DNA from: Thermotogae bacterium
Lineage (GTDB): Bacteria; Thermotogota; Thermotogae; Mesoaciditogales; Mesoaciditogaceae
Assembly: GCA_026988035.1 (NCBI GenBank)
Contig: JALSLY010000052.1
Location: 1 to 49,022 of the forward strand
Direction of reading: 5' to 3'
DNA length: 49,022 nucleotides
Shown in pieces: positions 6,672-14,729 of the stretch. The position numbers were made by a program, and so were the translations under genes. Positions within the stretch are counted from its first letter, which is position 1; every line of letters begins with the position of its first letter. The notes below the pieces were generated by a model that did not search any database, was not told where the DNA came from, and saw only the letters and a program-made list of their open reading frames with translations.

Positions 6672-8207
6672 GTGGATAAAAATCAAGATCTTATCAAGCG
6701 TCGAGAAACGATAAAGCTTGGTGGTGGAAAGGAAAGAATAGAAAAACAACACGCTGCGGGGAAGTACACGGCAAGAGAACGTATTGATGCCCTTCTCGAT
6801 CCGGGAACGTTTGTAGAATTGGATGATCATGTAAAACACAGATCTACTTATTTTGGCCTTGACAAAAAATATTTTCCAGCTGATGGTGTAGTAACTGGTT
6901 TGGGAAAGATCAACGGAAGAGACGTTGCAATATTCTCTCAGGATTTTACTGTTCAAGGTGGTTCGCTTGGCGAAATGCATGCTAAGAAAATAGCCAAAAT
7001 TCAAGATACGGCGATGAAACTTGGAATACCAGTAGTTGGGATAAATGATTCAGGGGGTGCACGAATTCAAGAAGGAGTTGATTCATTGTACGGATACGGC
7101 GAAATTTTTTACAGAAACACGCTCGCGTCTGGTGTGATACCGCAGATAACAGTTATTGCTGGCCCTTGCGCTGGTGGAGCTGTTTATTCACCTGCGATCA
7201 CCGATTTTGTTGTAATGGTGGATAAAACTTCTAAGATGTTTATAACAGGTCCTGAAGTTATAAAAGCTGTGACAGGTGAAGATGTTACACAAGAATCTTT
7301 GGGTGGAGCGAGAGTTCATAATTCCAAAAGTGGCGTGGCACATTTTATGGCAAAAGATGAAGAAGATGCGGCTAACATCGTCAAAAATCTCTTGTCCTAC
7401 ATTCCTTCTAACAATATGGAGGAACCTCCGATTACCGATCCGGTTGAGGTCAAACCGGATGAATCCTTAAACACGATCGTTCCAGATGATCCTCGAAAAC
7501 CATACGATATGGTGGATGTGATCAATCGTGTGATCGATCCCGGAACATTCCTCGAAGTTCATTCGAAATTTGCTCGTTCTATGATCACAGGATTTGCTAA
7601 AATAAATGGGCGACCAATTGGAATCGTGGCAAATCAACCAAAAGTTCTGGCTGGCGTTTTAGATATAGATTCGTCGGACAAAGCCGCGCGTTTTATACGA
7701 TTTTTAGATGCGTTCAATTTACCTATAATAACATTCACTGACACACCTGGTTTTCTTCCTGGAACTGCTCAAGAATACGGCGGAATAATACGCCACGGTG
7801 CCAAATTGCTATATGCATACAGTGAAGCGTCTGTTCCAAAGATAACTATAATAACACGCAAGGCTTATGGTGGAGCATATATAGCGATGGGAAGTAAACA
7901 TCTGAGAGCTGATCTCGTGCTTGCTTGGCCAAGTGCGGAGATCGCTGTTATGGGCTCAGAAGGAGCTGCGAATATCGTTTTTAGGAAAGAGATAAAAGCA
8001 TCGGAGAATCCCGAAAAAACACGACTTGAAAAGATAAAAGAATACGCTGATATGTTTTCGAATCCGTATGTAGCTGCGTCACGCGGATATGTCGATACTG
8101 TCATACTTCCATCTGAAACACGATCATATCTTACACGTGCTTTGGACACATTTTCTTCCAAAGCAGAAGGTAAACCAACAAAGAAACATGGGAACATTCC
8201 ACTGTGA
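6672..8207 (+). CDS. mmdA: Methylmalonyl-CoA decarboxylase alpha / acyl-CoA carboxyltransferase subunit
   Basis: This 511-residue carboxyltransferase moves CO2 from (S)-methylmalonyl-CoA to the biotin of the carrier subunit. Both crotonase-like halves are complete: DSGGARIQEGVDSLYGYGE and GPCAGGAVYSP in the N-terminal half, FTDTPGFLPGTAQE and KAYGGAYIAMGSKHL in the C-terminal half. I use the GTG at 6672, seven bases after AGGAGG; an in-frame TTG at 6654 lies inside that ribosome-binding region. Genes for the delta-like membrane anchor and the biotin carrier follow, which favours a Na+-pumping decarboxylase over a propionyl-CoA carboxylase, because no biotin carboxylase is present here. The Na+-translocating beta subunit is encoded separately at 38045-39199. 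Confidence 0.93.
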   Translation: MDKNQDLIKRRETIKLGGGKERIEKQHAAGKYTARERIDALLDPGTFVELDDHVKHRSTYFGLDKKYFPADGVVTGLGKINGRDVAIFSQDFTVQGGSLGEMHAKKIAKIQDTAMKLGIPVVGINDSGGARIQEGVDSLYGYGEIFYRNTLASGVIPQITVIAGPCAGGAVYSPAITDFVVMVDKTSKMFITGPEVIKAVTGEDVTQESLGGARVHNSKSGVAHFMAKDEEDAANIVKNLLSYIPSNNMEEPPITDPVEVKPDESLNTIVPDDPRKPYDMVDVINRVIDPGTFLEVHSKFARSMITGFAKINGRPIGIVANQPKVLAGVLDIDSSDKAARFIRFLDAFNLPIITFTDTPGFLPGTAQEYGGIIRHGAKLLYAYSEASVPKITIITRKAYGGAYIAMGSKHLRADLVLAWPSAEIAVMGSEGAANIVFRKEIKASENPEKTRLEKIKEYADMFSNPYVAASRGYVDTVILPSETRSYLTRALDTFSSKAEGKPTKKHGNIPL

Positions 8208-8227
8208 GATTGGAGTGAGTAAATTCA

Positions 8228-8635
8228 ATGAATGAAACGTGGAACATTTCATTGGTAGGGATCACATTTGCACTTGGGGGTCTTGGACTTATAGCCGCAT
8301 TTTTCGCAATAGTTGGGCATTTTTTTAAAAAAAATGCCGAACAAAAAAAGATTTCGAAGTCTGCTTCTTCCTTAACAATTACTGACAAAGGAAAGGATAT
8401 ACAAGAAAAGAATAACAAGACTATTCAGTATACAGTTGAAAGAGGTGAAAACATCGAGGAGGAAGAAGAAATAGTTGCAGCAATAAGCGCGGCCATTATG
8501 ACATATGCACCTGCAGGTGGCAAAATAGTTTCCATTAATCGTGTAAATGACGAAAAAAAAGGTACCAAGAACTTGTGGCGTCTACACAACGCCCAAACTG
8601 TTTGGAGGATAAAGAAAGCAAGAAAGGGGCAATAA
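8228..8635 (+). CDS. mmdD: Sodium-pumping decarboxylase gamma/delta-type subunit (OadG family)
   Basis: This 135-residue subunit has the OadG/MmdD layout: one N-terminal membrane helix (about 8-30, with LVGITFALGGLGLIAAFFAI), a charged low-complexity linker (35-80), and a C-terminal motif EIVAAISAAIMTYA followed by a basic tail ending NAQTVWRIKKARKGQ. In the family it anchors the carboxyltransferase to the membrane beta subunit. The ATG at 8228 follows GGAGTGAG. It sits between mmdA and the biotin carrier gene, the usual order. Confidence 0.88.
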   Translation: MNETWNISLVGITFALGGLGLIAAFFAIVGHFFKKNAEQKKISKSASSLTITDKGKDIQEKNNKTIQYTVERGENIEEEEEIVAAISAAIMTYAPAGGKIVSINRVNDEKKGTKNLWRLHNAQTVWRIKKARKGQ

Positions 8636-8639
8636 CAAG

Positions 8640-9101
8640 ATGGGCAAAAAATACATGGTAAAAGTCAACGGCAAAATCTATGAAGTTGAAATTGAAGAGA
8701 TGATCACATCTAACACGCAACAGAATGTTCAATTGTCGCAACAGGCGCCTACTCAACCGGTTCAAAACCAAGCTGCTAATGCTGTAGCAGTTTCTCAACA
8801 AGTAAAATCAACGTCTGCTCCAAGTGTCACAAAAGCGGAAGAAACAAAGAAAGTCCAAACTCCTCCACCTCAAACACTTTCTTCCGAAACCGAGGAAGTT
8901 GTTGCACCTATGTCGGGTATCGTACTTAAAGTAAATGTGAAACCTGGAGATGTTGCAAAGGATGCTCAAACTCTTGTGGTTATCGAAGCAATGAAGATGG
9001 AAAATGAGATTCTTGCTCCTCGAGATTGTAAGATCAAAGAAGTTTTCGTGAAAGATGGTCAACAGGTAGAGATAGATCAACCACTTTTAACTATCGAATA
9101 G
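8640..9101 (+). CDS. mmdC: Biotin carboxyl carrier subunit of the decarboxylase
   Basis: This 153-residue carrier has a short N-terminal beta segment (MGKKYMVKVNGKIYEVEIEE), a flexible Gln/Pro/Ala linker (about 25-80) and a biotinyl domain (85-153) with the attachment motif EAMKME (K119 biotinylated). It shuttles carboxyl groups between the MmdA active site and the membrane subunit, where decarboxylation drives Na+ export. It starts five bases after mmdD, with GGGGC as ribosome site. Length and linker are typical of MmdC. Confidence 0.93.
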   Translation: MGKKYMVKVNGKIYEVEIEEMITSNTQQNVQLSQQAPTQPVQNQAANAVAVSQQVKSTSAPSVTKAEETKKVQTPPPQTLSSETEEVVAPMSGIVLKVNVKPGDVAKDAQTLVVIEAMKMENEILAPRDCKIKEVFVKDGQQVEIDQPLLTIE

Positions 9102-9169
9102 CGATGTTGGATAAATTACAAGTAAATTTGTGGAATATTTTACCGTAATTTTAGAGAGGTGGGAAGCGC

Positions 9170-10060
9170 ATGAAGACTTTCAATGATGTATTCGATAAAA
9201 TAAGAGAGAAAAAGAGGAAAATTGCGCTTGTTGGTGCGGAGGATTTAGAAGGCATCAAAGCTGTTAATGAAGCTGTAAATGCAGGGATCGCAGATGCACT
9301 ACTTATAGGTGACAAAAGAAAAGTTGCAGCCAATTTAAAAAAACTTGACATTTACGGAAAATTTGAAATTGTGCACGCGAATAGTGCTGTTACTGCATCC
9401 GAAGCCGGTGTAAAACTCGTTTCAAGTGGCAAGGCTGATATCCTCATGAAAGGACTTGTTAAGACCAGCATATTACTTAAAGCAGTTCTTAATCCTGATT
9501 GGGGTTTGAGAAGCGGAAAGTTGTTAAGCCATTTGGTAGTTGTTGAAGCCAAAGACTATGATCGATTCATAGGGATTACAGATGGTGGTATGATCATAAA
9601 GCCAACTCTTGAGCAAAAAGTGGAACTGATAAAAAACGCTGTTGAATTTTTTCATAAAATGGGGAATGACAATCCCAAAGTTGCTTGTATCGCGGCTGTT
9701 GAAGTTGTCAATCCGGACATGCCTGAAACAGTAGAAGCTGCTCAATTAGCAACGATGTGGAAAAGAAAACAAATAACTGGTTGTGTCGTGGATGGACCAC
9801 TTGGATTTGATAATGCACTTGATCCAAGAGCGGCAAAGATAAAGAAAGTAACTGGTGAAGTGGCGGGACGTGCCGACATTCTTTTGGTCCCAGACATCCA
9901 TTCCGGGAATTTTATTGGAAAATCCATGGATTACTGTGCCCATTACACCATAGGTGGGATAGTTCTCGGAGCAAAAGCGCCGATCGTTATAGTTTCAAGA
10001 GCTGACGAAGCCAAAGCAAAGCTTGCCTCTATAGCGCTTGGGGCACTTGCAGTAGAATAG
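9170..10060 (+). CDS. ptb: Phosphate acyltransferase (phosphate butyryltransferase-like)
   Basis: This 296-residue PTA/PTB-family enzyme converts acyl-CoA plus phosphate to acyl phosphate plus CoA. Family segments include ADILMKGLVKTS, ITDGGMIIKPTLEQK, VVDGPLGFDNALDPRAA and LLVPDIHSGNFIGKS. Length and motifs fit phosphate butyryltransferase rather than the longer phosphate acetyltransferase. Placed directly after methylmalonyl-CoA decarboxylase it most plausibly acts on propionyl-CoA (inference). The ATG follows GAGAGGTGGG, 68 bp after mmdC and 11 bp before the kinase gene. Confidence 0.88.
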   Translation: MKTFNDVFDKIREKKRKIALVGAEDLEGIKAVNEAVNAGIADALLIGDKRKVAANLKKLDIYGKFEIVHANSAVTASEAGVKLVSSGKADILMKGLVKTSILLKAVLNPDWGLRSGKLLSHLVVVEAKDYDRFIGITDGGMIIKPTLEQKVELIKNAVEFFHKMGNDNPKVACIAAVEVVNPDMPETVEAAQLATMWKRKQITGCVVDGPLGFDNALDPRAAKIKKVTGEVAGRADILLVPDIHSGNFIGKSMDYCAHYTIGGIVLGAKAPIVIVSRADEAKAKLASIALGALAVE

Positions 10061-10071
10061 GAGGATAAAAA

Positions 10072-11013
10072 ATGAAAAAAAGTGCAGTTATAGCCATAGG
10101 TGGAAATGCAATTCAAGGGCCAAAAGAGCCTGCAACGGCTGAAGTTATGAGAAAGAATCTTCAAATTACAGCATCTTATCTTGTTGATGCGTTAGACGAT
10201 TTGAACATTGTGATTACTCACGGAAACGGCCCACAAGTTGGAAATCTCATGGTTCAACAGGATCATGCAAAAAAAGTCATCCCACCTTTACCACTTGATA
10301 TAAATGACGCATACACTCAGGGAATGCTTGGTTATCTTATAGTTCAAGCCTTTGAGAATCAACTCATCAAGCGCAATATAAACCGAAAATGTGTAAGTCT
10401 CGTCACGCAAGTTGTGGTTGATCCAAAAGATCCGGCTTTCCAAAATCCCACAAAACCAGTTGGACCTTTTTATACAAAGGAAGAAGCAGAAAAGCTTGCT
10501 CGTGAAAAGGGGTGGAAAATAAAGGAAGACGCAGGCAGAGGATATAGAAGAGTTGTGCCGTCTCCCCAACCACTTGATGTTGTGGAAAAGCCACTCGTAA
10601 GAAAACTCATGGAAGAGGGGGTTATAACAGTAACCGTTGGTGGAGGTGGCATTCCCGTGATGATCAAAGAAGATGGCAGTATCGAGGGTATTGAAGCAGT
10701 TATAGACAAAGATCGTGCTTCATCACTTTTGGCACGTGTCTTAGATGTTGATGTGTTTGTGATATTAACCGGAGTAGAAAAAGTTTACATCAATTTTGGG
10801 AAAGCCGATCAAAAAGCACTTGACAAAGTAACTGTTACACAAGCAAAAGCTTATATGGAACAGGGACATTTCCCAAAGGGTTCCATGGGGCCAAAAATCG
10901 AATCCGCGATCGCGTTTGTTCAAGCTACAAAGCGTCAATGCATCATAACTTCTCTGGAAAAAATTTCGGAAGCTTTTAAAGAAGAAACGGGAACGTTTAT
11001 AATTCCTGATTAA
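10072..11013 (+). CDS. arcC: Carbamate kinase
   Basis: This 313-residue amino-acid-kinase-fold protein matches carbamate kinase throughout: AIGGNAIQ near the start, THGNGPQVGNLM, TVGGGGIPV, IDKDRASSLLARVLDVDVF, TGVEKVYINFGK and HFPKGSMGPKIESAI. The family makes ATP from carbamoyl phosphate and ADP, or the reverse. It is unusual here because no arginine deiminase or ornithine carbamoyltransferase gene is nearby; instead it follows a phosphate acyltransferase gene by 11 bp, where an acetate/propionate kinase would be expected. AGGAGG precedes the ATG. The family call is firm; the physiological substrate is open. Confidence 0.92.
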   Translation: MKKSAVIAIGGNAIQGPKEPATAEVMRKNLQITASYLVDALDDLNIVITHGNGPQVGNLMVQQDHAKKVIPPLPLDINDAYTQGMLGYLIVQAFENQLIKRNINRKCVSLVTQVVVDPKDPAFQNPTKPVGPFYTKEEAEKLAREKGWKIKEDAGRGYRRVVPSPQPLDVVEKPLVRKLMEEGVITVTVGGGGIPVMIKEDGSIEGIEAVIDKDRASSLLARVLDVDVFVILTGVEKVYINFGKADQKALDKVTVTQAKAYMEQGHFPKGSMGPKIESAIAFVQATKRQCIITSLEKISEAFKEETGTFIIPD

Positions 11014-11030
11014 ACGACAAAGGAGGGACG

Positions 11031-12179
11031 ATGATTCATTTACTGGTTCCAAAAGGTTTGGGGAAAAAATTAAGCAAGTTCAAGCCCGTTCTTTACAAAA
11101 ACTTGAAAGATAAGCTTTATTCCTGTTTTTGGAATGTTATAGTGGTGGAAAATCCCCAAGACGCAAAAATAGCTTTGGACTTTTCCAAATTTGGAACCTT
11201 GATTGTAAATACAAGTGCTACGCACATAGATCACGCACTTAACTGCTCAGTAAAAGATCTGATTTTATCTATCGAATTTCTAAAAAAGATTGTGGAAGAA
11301 CGAAAAAAACTTGATGCTATAGAGAAAGAGGAACGTCTTTTAATGGAGCCGGTGATGCTGAACTCCAAAATGGCAAGAGCCTACAGAAAATTAGCGCGAT
11401 ATTCAACTTCAAGAACTTCAATAGTAATCGCTGAAGACGGCTTGTTGGAAGATTGGATACTTTGGTCAGTTCTTGGAGAACATGAGGTTGTGGACTTTGG
11501 CGTCATTTCTGAGGAAGAAGCATTGCTGAGAATATTTGGAACAAAGAATCACCTTCCACTTCTTTCAAAAGATGGAATCTTAGTTCTTATGAACTGTGAT
11601 AGTTGTTCAGAACAAACCATTTCTAAAGTTGCACGTTCTTCTTCTCTGGGAATATTTTCTCCTTACTTAAGTGATTTGAAAGAAAAATGTGCAGCGCGAA
11701 CGTTGTTCCACTTTGAAAAAGCTGAAAATATACCAGAAATGTTACTTCAAATTGCAGGTACGAGTCGTGTGAAAATTCCTCCCATTCGTGAAATAGCTGA
11801 TTCTCTTCCCAATATTTTAAGGTTCTTTATTTCGACAATAGGACAAAAGATGTTTGTCGCGAATGTTGAAATATCTCAAGACATGGCAAACAGGATAAAA
11901 GAAACAAAATGGAGTGGTAATTGGAGGGAATTTTTCGATTTTTGCAAGTCAATTGCAATTGGTGAGGAGAGAATAGAGCATCGCTTAGATGAAGCGAAAG
12001 ACGTTCCAAAATTAAAGGAATACACAAAAATGATTCTGGCAGAGGCTGAGCGTGATCTGATAAAGCGCGCCATTCAGATATATGGGATGAACAGGAAAAA
12101 ATTATGTGAAGTCCTCGGAGTGAATACCAAAACGCTTACAAAGAAATTGAAACTTTACGGATTGGATGGCAAAAGATAA
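11031..12179 (+). CDS. ATPase-dead NtrC-like regulator with Fis-type HTH
   Basis: This 382-residue protein has the outline of a sigma-54 activator in three parts. Residues 1-95 resemble a receiver without a clear phosphoacceptor site. Residues about 103-290 follow the AAA+ domain: where Walker A (GESGTGKE) should be is VIAEDGLLEDW; the Walker B position reads DGILVLMNCDS; the GAFTGA loop is absent; yet KIPPIREIADSLPNILRFFI and KWSGNWREF still mirror the KLPPLRER...DIP and WPGNVREL landmarks. Residues 340-382 form a Fis-type HTH (NRKKLCEVLGVNTKTLTKKL). ATP hydrolysis and sigma-54 remodelling should therefore be lost. It starts behind AGGAGG in the propionate operon and probably binds DNA as a plain repressor or activator. 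The derivation is inference by motif alignment. Confidence 0.72.
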   Translation: MIHLLVPKGLGKKLSKFKPVLYKNLKDKLYSCFWNVIVVENPQDAKIALDFSKFGTLIVNTSATHIDHALNCSVKDLILSIEFLKKIVEERKKLDAIEKEERLLMEPVMLNSKMARAYRKLARYSTSRTSIVIAEDGLLEDWILWSVLGEHEVVDFGVISEEEALLRIFGTKNHLPLLSKDGILVLMNCDSCSEQTISKVARSSSLGIFSPYLSDLKEKCAARTLFHFEKAENIPEMLLQIAGTSRVKIPPIREIADSLPNILRFFISTIGQKMFVANVEISQDMANRIKETKWSGNWREFFDFCKSIAIGEERIEHRLDEAKDVPKLKEYTKMILAEAERDLIKRAIQIYGMNRKKLCEVLGVNTKTLTKKLKLYGLDGKR

Positions 12180-12181
12180 AA

Positions 12182-13801
12182 GTGAAAACGATCATTGTTT
12201 ATCTTCCGCTTGACGCTAAAAAAGCAAAAGCGGCTAATCTTCCTGTAAAACTTCCTATTCTTGCAGAAGATCTGAAAAAAGTAACAGAGGAGAACAAATT
12301 ATCTCCTGACGTGATTTTGCGTGGATTAGAGGCTCAGGTGCGTACCGGAAAAAGAGTTGATTATTATATGTCATATCTCTTGTATATGTTGTACGATCGC
12401 GCAAGAGATGCTATAAATCATAGGAGGCTTGAAGAAGCCAGAGGTTATGTTAAACGGGCTGGCAGTTACAAGAAAGATTACAGATATCCATTTCACCTTG
12501 GCATAATAGAAAGAGAATGTGGAAATCTCGAAATCTCTGAGGTGCTTCTGAGAGAAGCACTGGCGATGAATGAAGAGTTTTCACCTGCAAGACTGGAGTT
12601 GGCACGAACACTCGTCGTTAGAAAAGACTTGGATGGAGCTATAGAAGAATGCAAGCGTGTTATTGAAAGAGAACCTTATTTCACACTTCCATACATCATT
12701 ATGGGAGATGCCTACATGGAGCTTGGAGATGCGAAATCAGCTCTTATGGTTTATCAAAAGGCCATATCGATTGACTCAGATATTCCATCTGTTCATTGGA
12801 GAATAGGTGTAGCAGCCAATATGCTTCAAAAATTCTCGTTGGCCGAGCGTGAACTAAAAGCTTCTGTAGCAAAGAATGAAGGTGGTTGGCAAAGTAAATA
12901 CAATCTTTCTTATTCACTTTACAGGCTTGGAAAAGTCTTCGAAGCTCTAAATCTACTTAAGGATTTGTTAGAATCCGGGATTAATTCTCCCGAAGTTGTC
13001 ACTGAACTTGCTATATTTCAAAAAATGCTGGGCTTTTATGAAGAAGCGCTCGATACTGTTGAAATGGGTATTGAAATGGGTATTGAAGAAGAGGGATTTT
13101 TGTTAGCTGCTGTAGATGTTTTCGCGTTCAATAAACTGATAGATAAAGCTTTGGAAATTTGTGATAAAAAAAAGAATCCAAGCTTTGAGTCTCGAAAGTA
13201 TCTTGTGAATTTGGAAAACGATTGGCACAAAGAAATCAATATATTGGAACTTTCAAGGCTTCTAGATCTTAAAAGCAACAAAAAGCTTGCTCAACGTGTA
13301 AAACTCGTAACACAAGGAAATATACCCAATGATGAGATTTTTGACGAATCCATGCTTAACATCTTCACAAAGATTTTAGAAATACACGGCCCACACCCTT
13401 ATTCCGCTGAAAAAAGCCTCACACAGGCCGCTATCGCATTTTCCGGTTCGATTGACACCGTTTCACTTTTCATCTTTTTGTATAGGATGTACCTAAACAT
13501 AAACGTTTTTGAAATGGATTTTACCGAAAGCCTTGAAAATACGATCCCATCTATAGTGGATATATCCTGGAGACTTGGAAAAACCATTGTAAAAACGATC
13601 GATAACGAACTGTTTGATATTGAAGAAAGTGCTCCCCAAAAAATAATTGCCCCACCGGACGCCGCTAAGTTTTTCGCATCAGCATTTTTGGCGTTGGAGG
13701 GGCACCAAAATCCAATTGAATTTCTCAAGTCTATAGGCACTTCTCAAGTAAAGCTAAGAGTTTTTGAATCAATCACTTCGCCTTCAGTTCAAGCGTTTTG
13801 A
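12182..13801 (+). CDS. TPR-repeat protein
   Basis: This 539-residue protein starts at GTG two bases after the regulator's stop codon. It contains roughly six to eight tetratricopeptide repeats between residues 85 and 330 (for example the run DLDGAIEECKRVIEREPYF and the next, DAKSALMVYQKAISIDSDI). The C-terminal 200 residues are helical without a recognised domain. There is no signal peptide or membrane segment, so it is probably a cytoplasmic scaffold. Tight coupling to the NtrC-like gene suggests the two work together; a signalling adaptor is a guess. Its last 29 bases overlap the convergent gene at 13773. Confidence 0.8.
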   Translation: MKTIIVYLPLDAKKAKAANLPVKLPILAEDLKKVTEENKLSPDVILRGLEAQVRTGKRVDYYMSYLLYMLYDRARDAINHRRLEEARGYVKRAGSYKKDYRYPFHLGIIERECGNLEISEVLLREALAMNEEFSPARLELARTLVVRKDLDGAIEECKRVIEREPYFTLPYIIMGDAYMELGDAKSALMVYQKAISIDSDIPSVHWRIGVAANMLQKFSLAERELKASVAKNEGGWQSKYNLSYSLYRLGKVFEALNLLKDLLESGINSPEVVTELAIFQKMLGFYEEALDTVEMGIEMGIEEEGFLLAAVDVFAFNKLIDKALEICDKKKNPSFESRKYLVNLENDWHKEINILELSRLLDLKSNKKLAQRVKLVTQGNIPNDEIFDESMLNIFTKILEIHGPHPYSAEKSLTQAAIAFSGSIDTVSLFIFLYRMYLNINVFEMDFTESLENTIPSIVDISWRLGKTIVKTIDNELFDIEESAPQKIIAPPDAAKFFASAFLALEGHQNPIEFLKSIGTSQVKLRVFESITSPSVQAF

Positions 13802-14504
13802 GCACAACACTATAGAGGTCGGAATTTACCAACGAGTGTATGAATTCAGCTTTTCTTACTGCAAGGTCGAATCTCTCAATACCAGTAAGTTTTTGTGGCA
13901 TTGGTCTCATAAGCTGAGGTTTGTTAAAGCCTTTTTGCATTGGTTGTCTTGCGCTGAACTTTCCACCCATTTCCCTCTTTTTTCCATAAACATGGGGAAC
14001 AGGCTTTGGCTTTTCTTCATTACCGATTTGATTCATGAAAGGTATCTGTCTTCTCAGGAATGGTAATTTTTCACTAAGTATTCTCCCAATTTCTGTGCCT
14101 CTCATGTGCTCAAAAAACGCCTTTGCCCGCTCTGCCTGTTCCAACGTGACGATCGATTTGATTGAATTGGCAAAATCGAGGGCTGTTTTGGCATATTTTT
14201 TATCAAGTTCCTCGATCATCTTTTTCGCCACCGATATTTGCATTTCATCATTTTTTACCAGGGCATCGCGCAGCATGGTCAAATCCTTAATTCTGTTATT
14301 CTCGAGTGAGTTTACAGCCACTTTGAATTTTTCCATACTTTGAGCAATAGATGCAGCTTGGGTTGGAGTGATCTTTAAATAATTTATGGCACTGAGAATA
14401 TTGATTTGAAGATCCAACTTAGCTGTTTGAGAGAGCACAAAATTTCCGGCAAAGGCTGCTGAAATTAGCAAAGGTACTAAAAGTAACACTAAAAACTTCT
14501 TCAC
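13773..14504 (-). CDS. Secreted helical protein, CpxP/Spy-like
   Basis: This 243-residue protein has a clean signal peptide (MKKFLVLLLVPLLISAAFAG). The mature part is mostly helical, with ITPTQAASIAQSMEKFK and a later TLEQAERAKAFFEHM, resembling the LTxxQ-type repeats of CpxP/Spy periplasmic chaperones. A Pro/Lys/Gln-rich segment with repeated phenylalanines and prolines follows (about 165-215). The likely role is envelope-stress buffering, by analogy only. The start follows GGAGGTGGTG. It lies downstream of no obvious partner and converges with the TPR gene. Confidence 0.6.
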   Translation of the reverse strand: MKKFLVLLLVPLLISAAFAGNFVLSQTAKLDLQINILSAINYLKITPTQAASIAQSMEKFKVAVNSLENNRIKDLTMLRDALVKNDEMQISVAKKMIEELDKKYAKTALDFANSIKSIVTLEQAERAKAFFEHMRGTEIGRILSEKLPFLRRQIPFMNQIGNEEKPKPVPHVYGKKREMGGKFSARQPMQKGFNKPQLMRPMPQKLTGIERFDLAVRKAEFIHSLVNSDLYSVVLKTLELKAK

Positions 14505-14678
14505 TTACACCACCTCCAAAATTTTGTCCGTCGTAGCTTTTGACTTCTCTTTCGGAGAGTGGTTGAAAATTTTCACATCGCTTTCACATTTGCAAACTCG
14601 GATTTGATAATTCAAAATTTCTCATCACTTCGAAGCAATTTTTTATTCTATGAGCAACTATATTGTAGAAATCACACT

Positions 14679-14702
14679 TAAAAAGGGAGGTATGCACCTC
14701 CC
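14679..14702 (-). terminator. Rho-independent terminator of the FG-GAP gene
   Basis: On the minus strand, GGGAGGT (14696-14702) and ACCTCCC (14685-14691) form a 7-bp perfect stem with a 4-nt loop, followed by TTTTT. It lies 27 bp after the stop of the gene at 14730. Confidence 0.8.
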
Positions 14703-14729
14703 TGCAATTCATCTAATCACTCTTTTTTG

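Noticed and set aside
6672-9101. Propionyl-CoA carboxylase instead of decarboxylase
   Set aside because: No biotin carboxylase gene is present, while a delta-type membrane anchor and a Na+-pump beta subunit are.
10072-11013. Aspartate or glutamate-5 kinase for the amino-acid-kinase gene
   Set aside because: The HGNGPQVGNL and HFPKGSMGPK motifs are specific to carbamate kinase.
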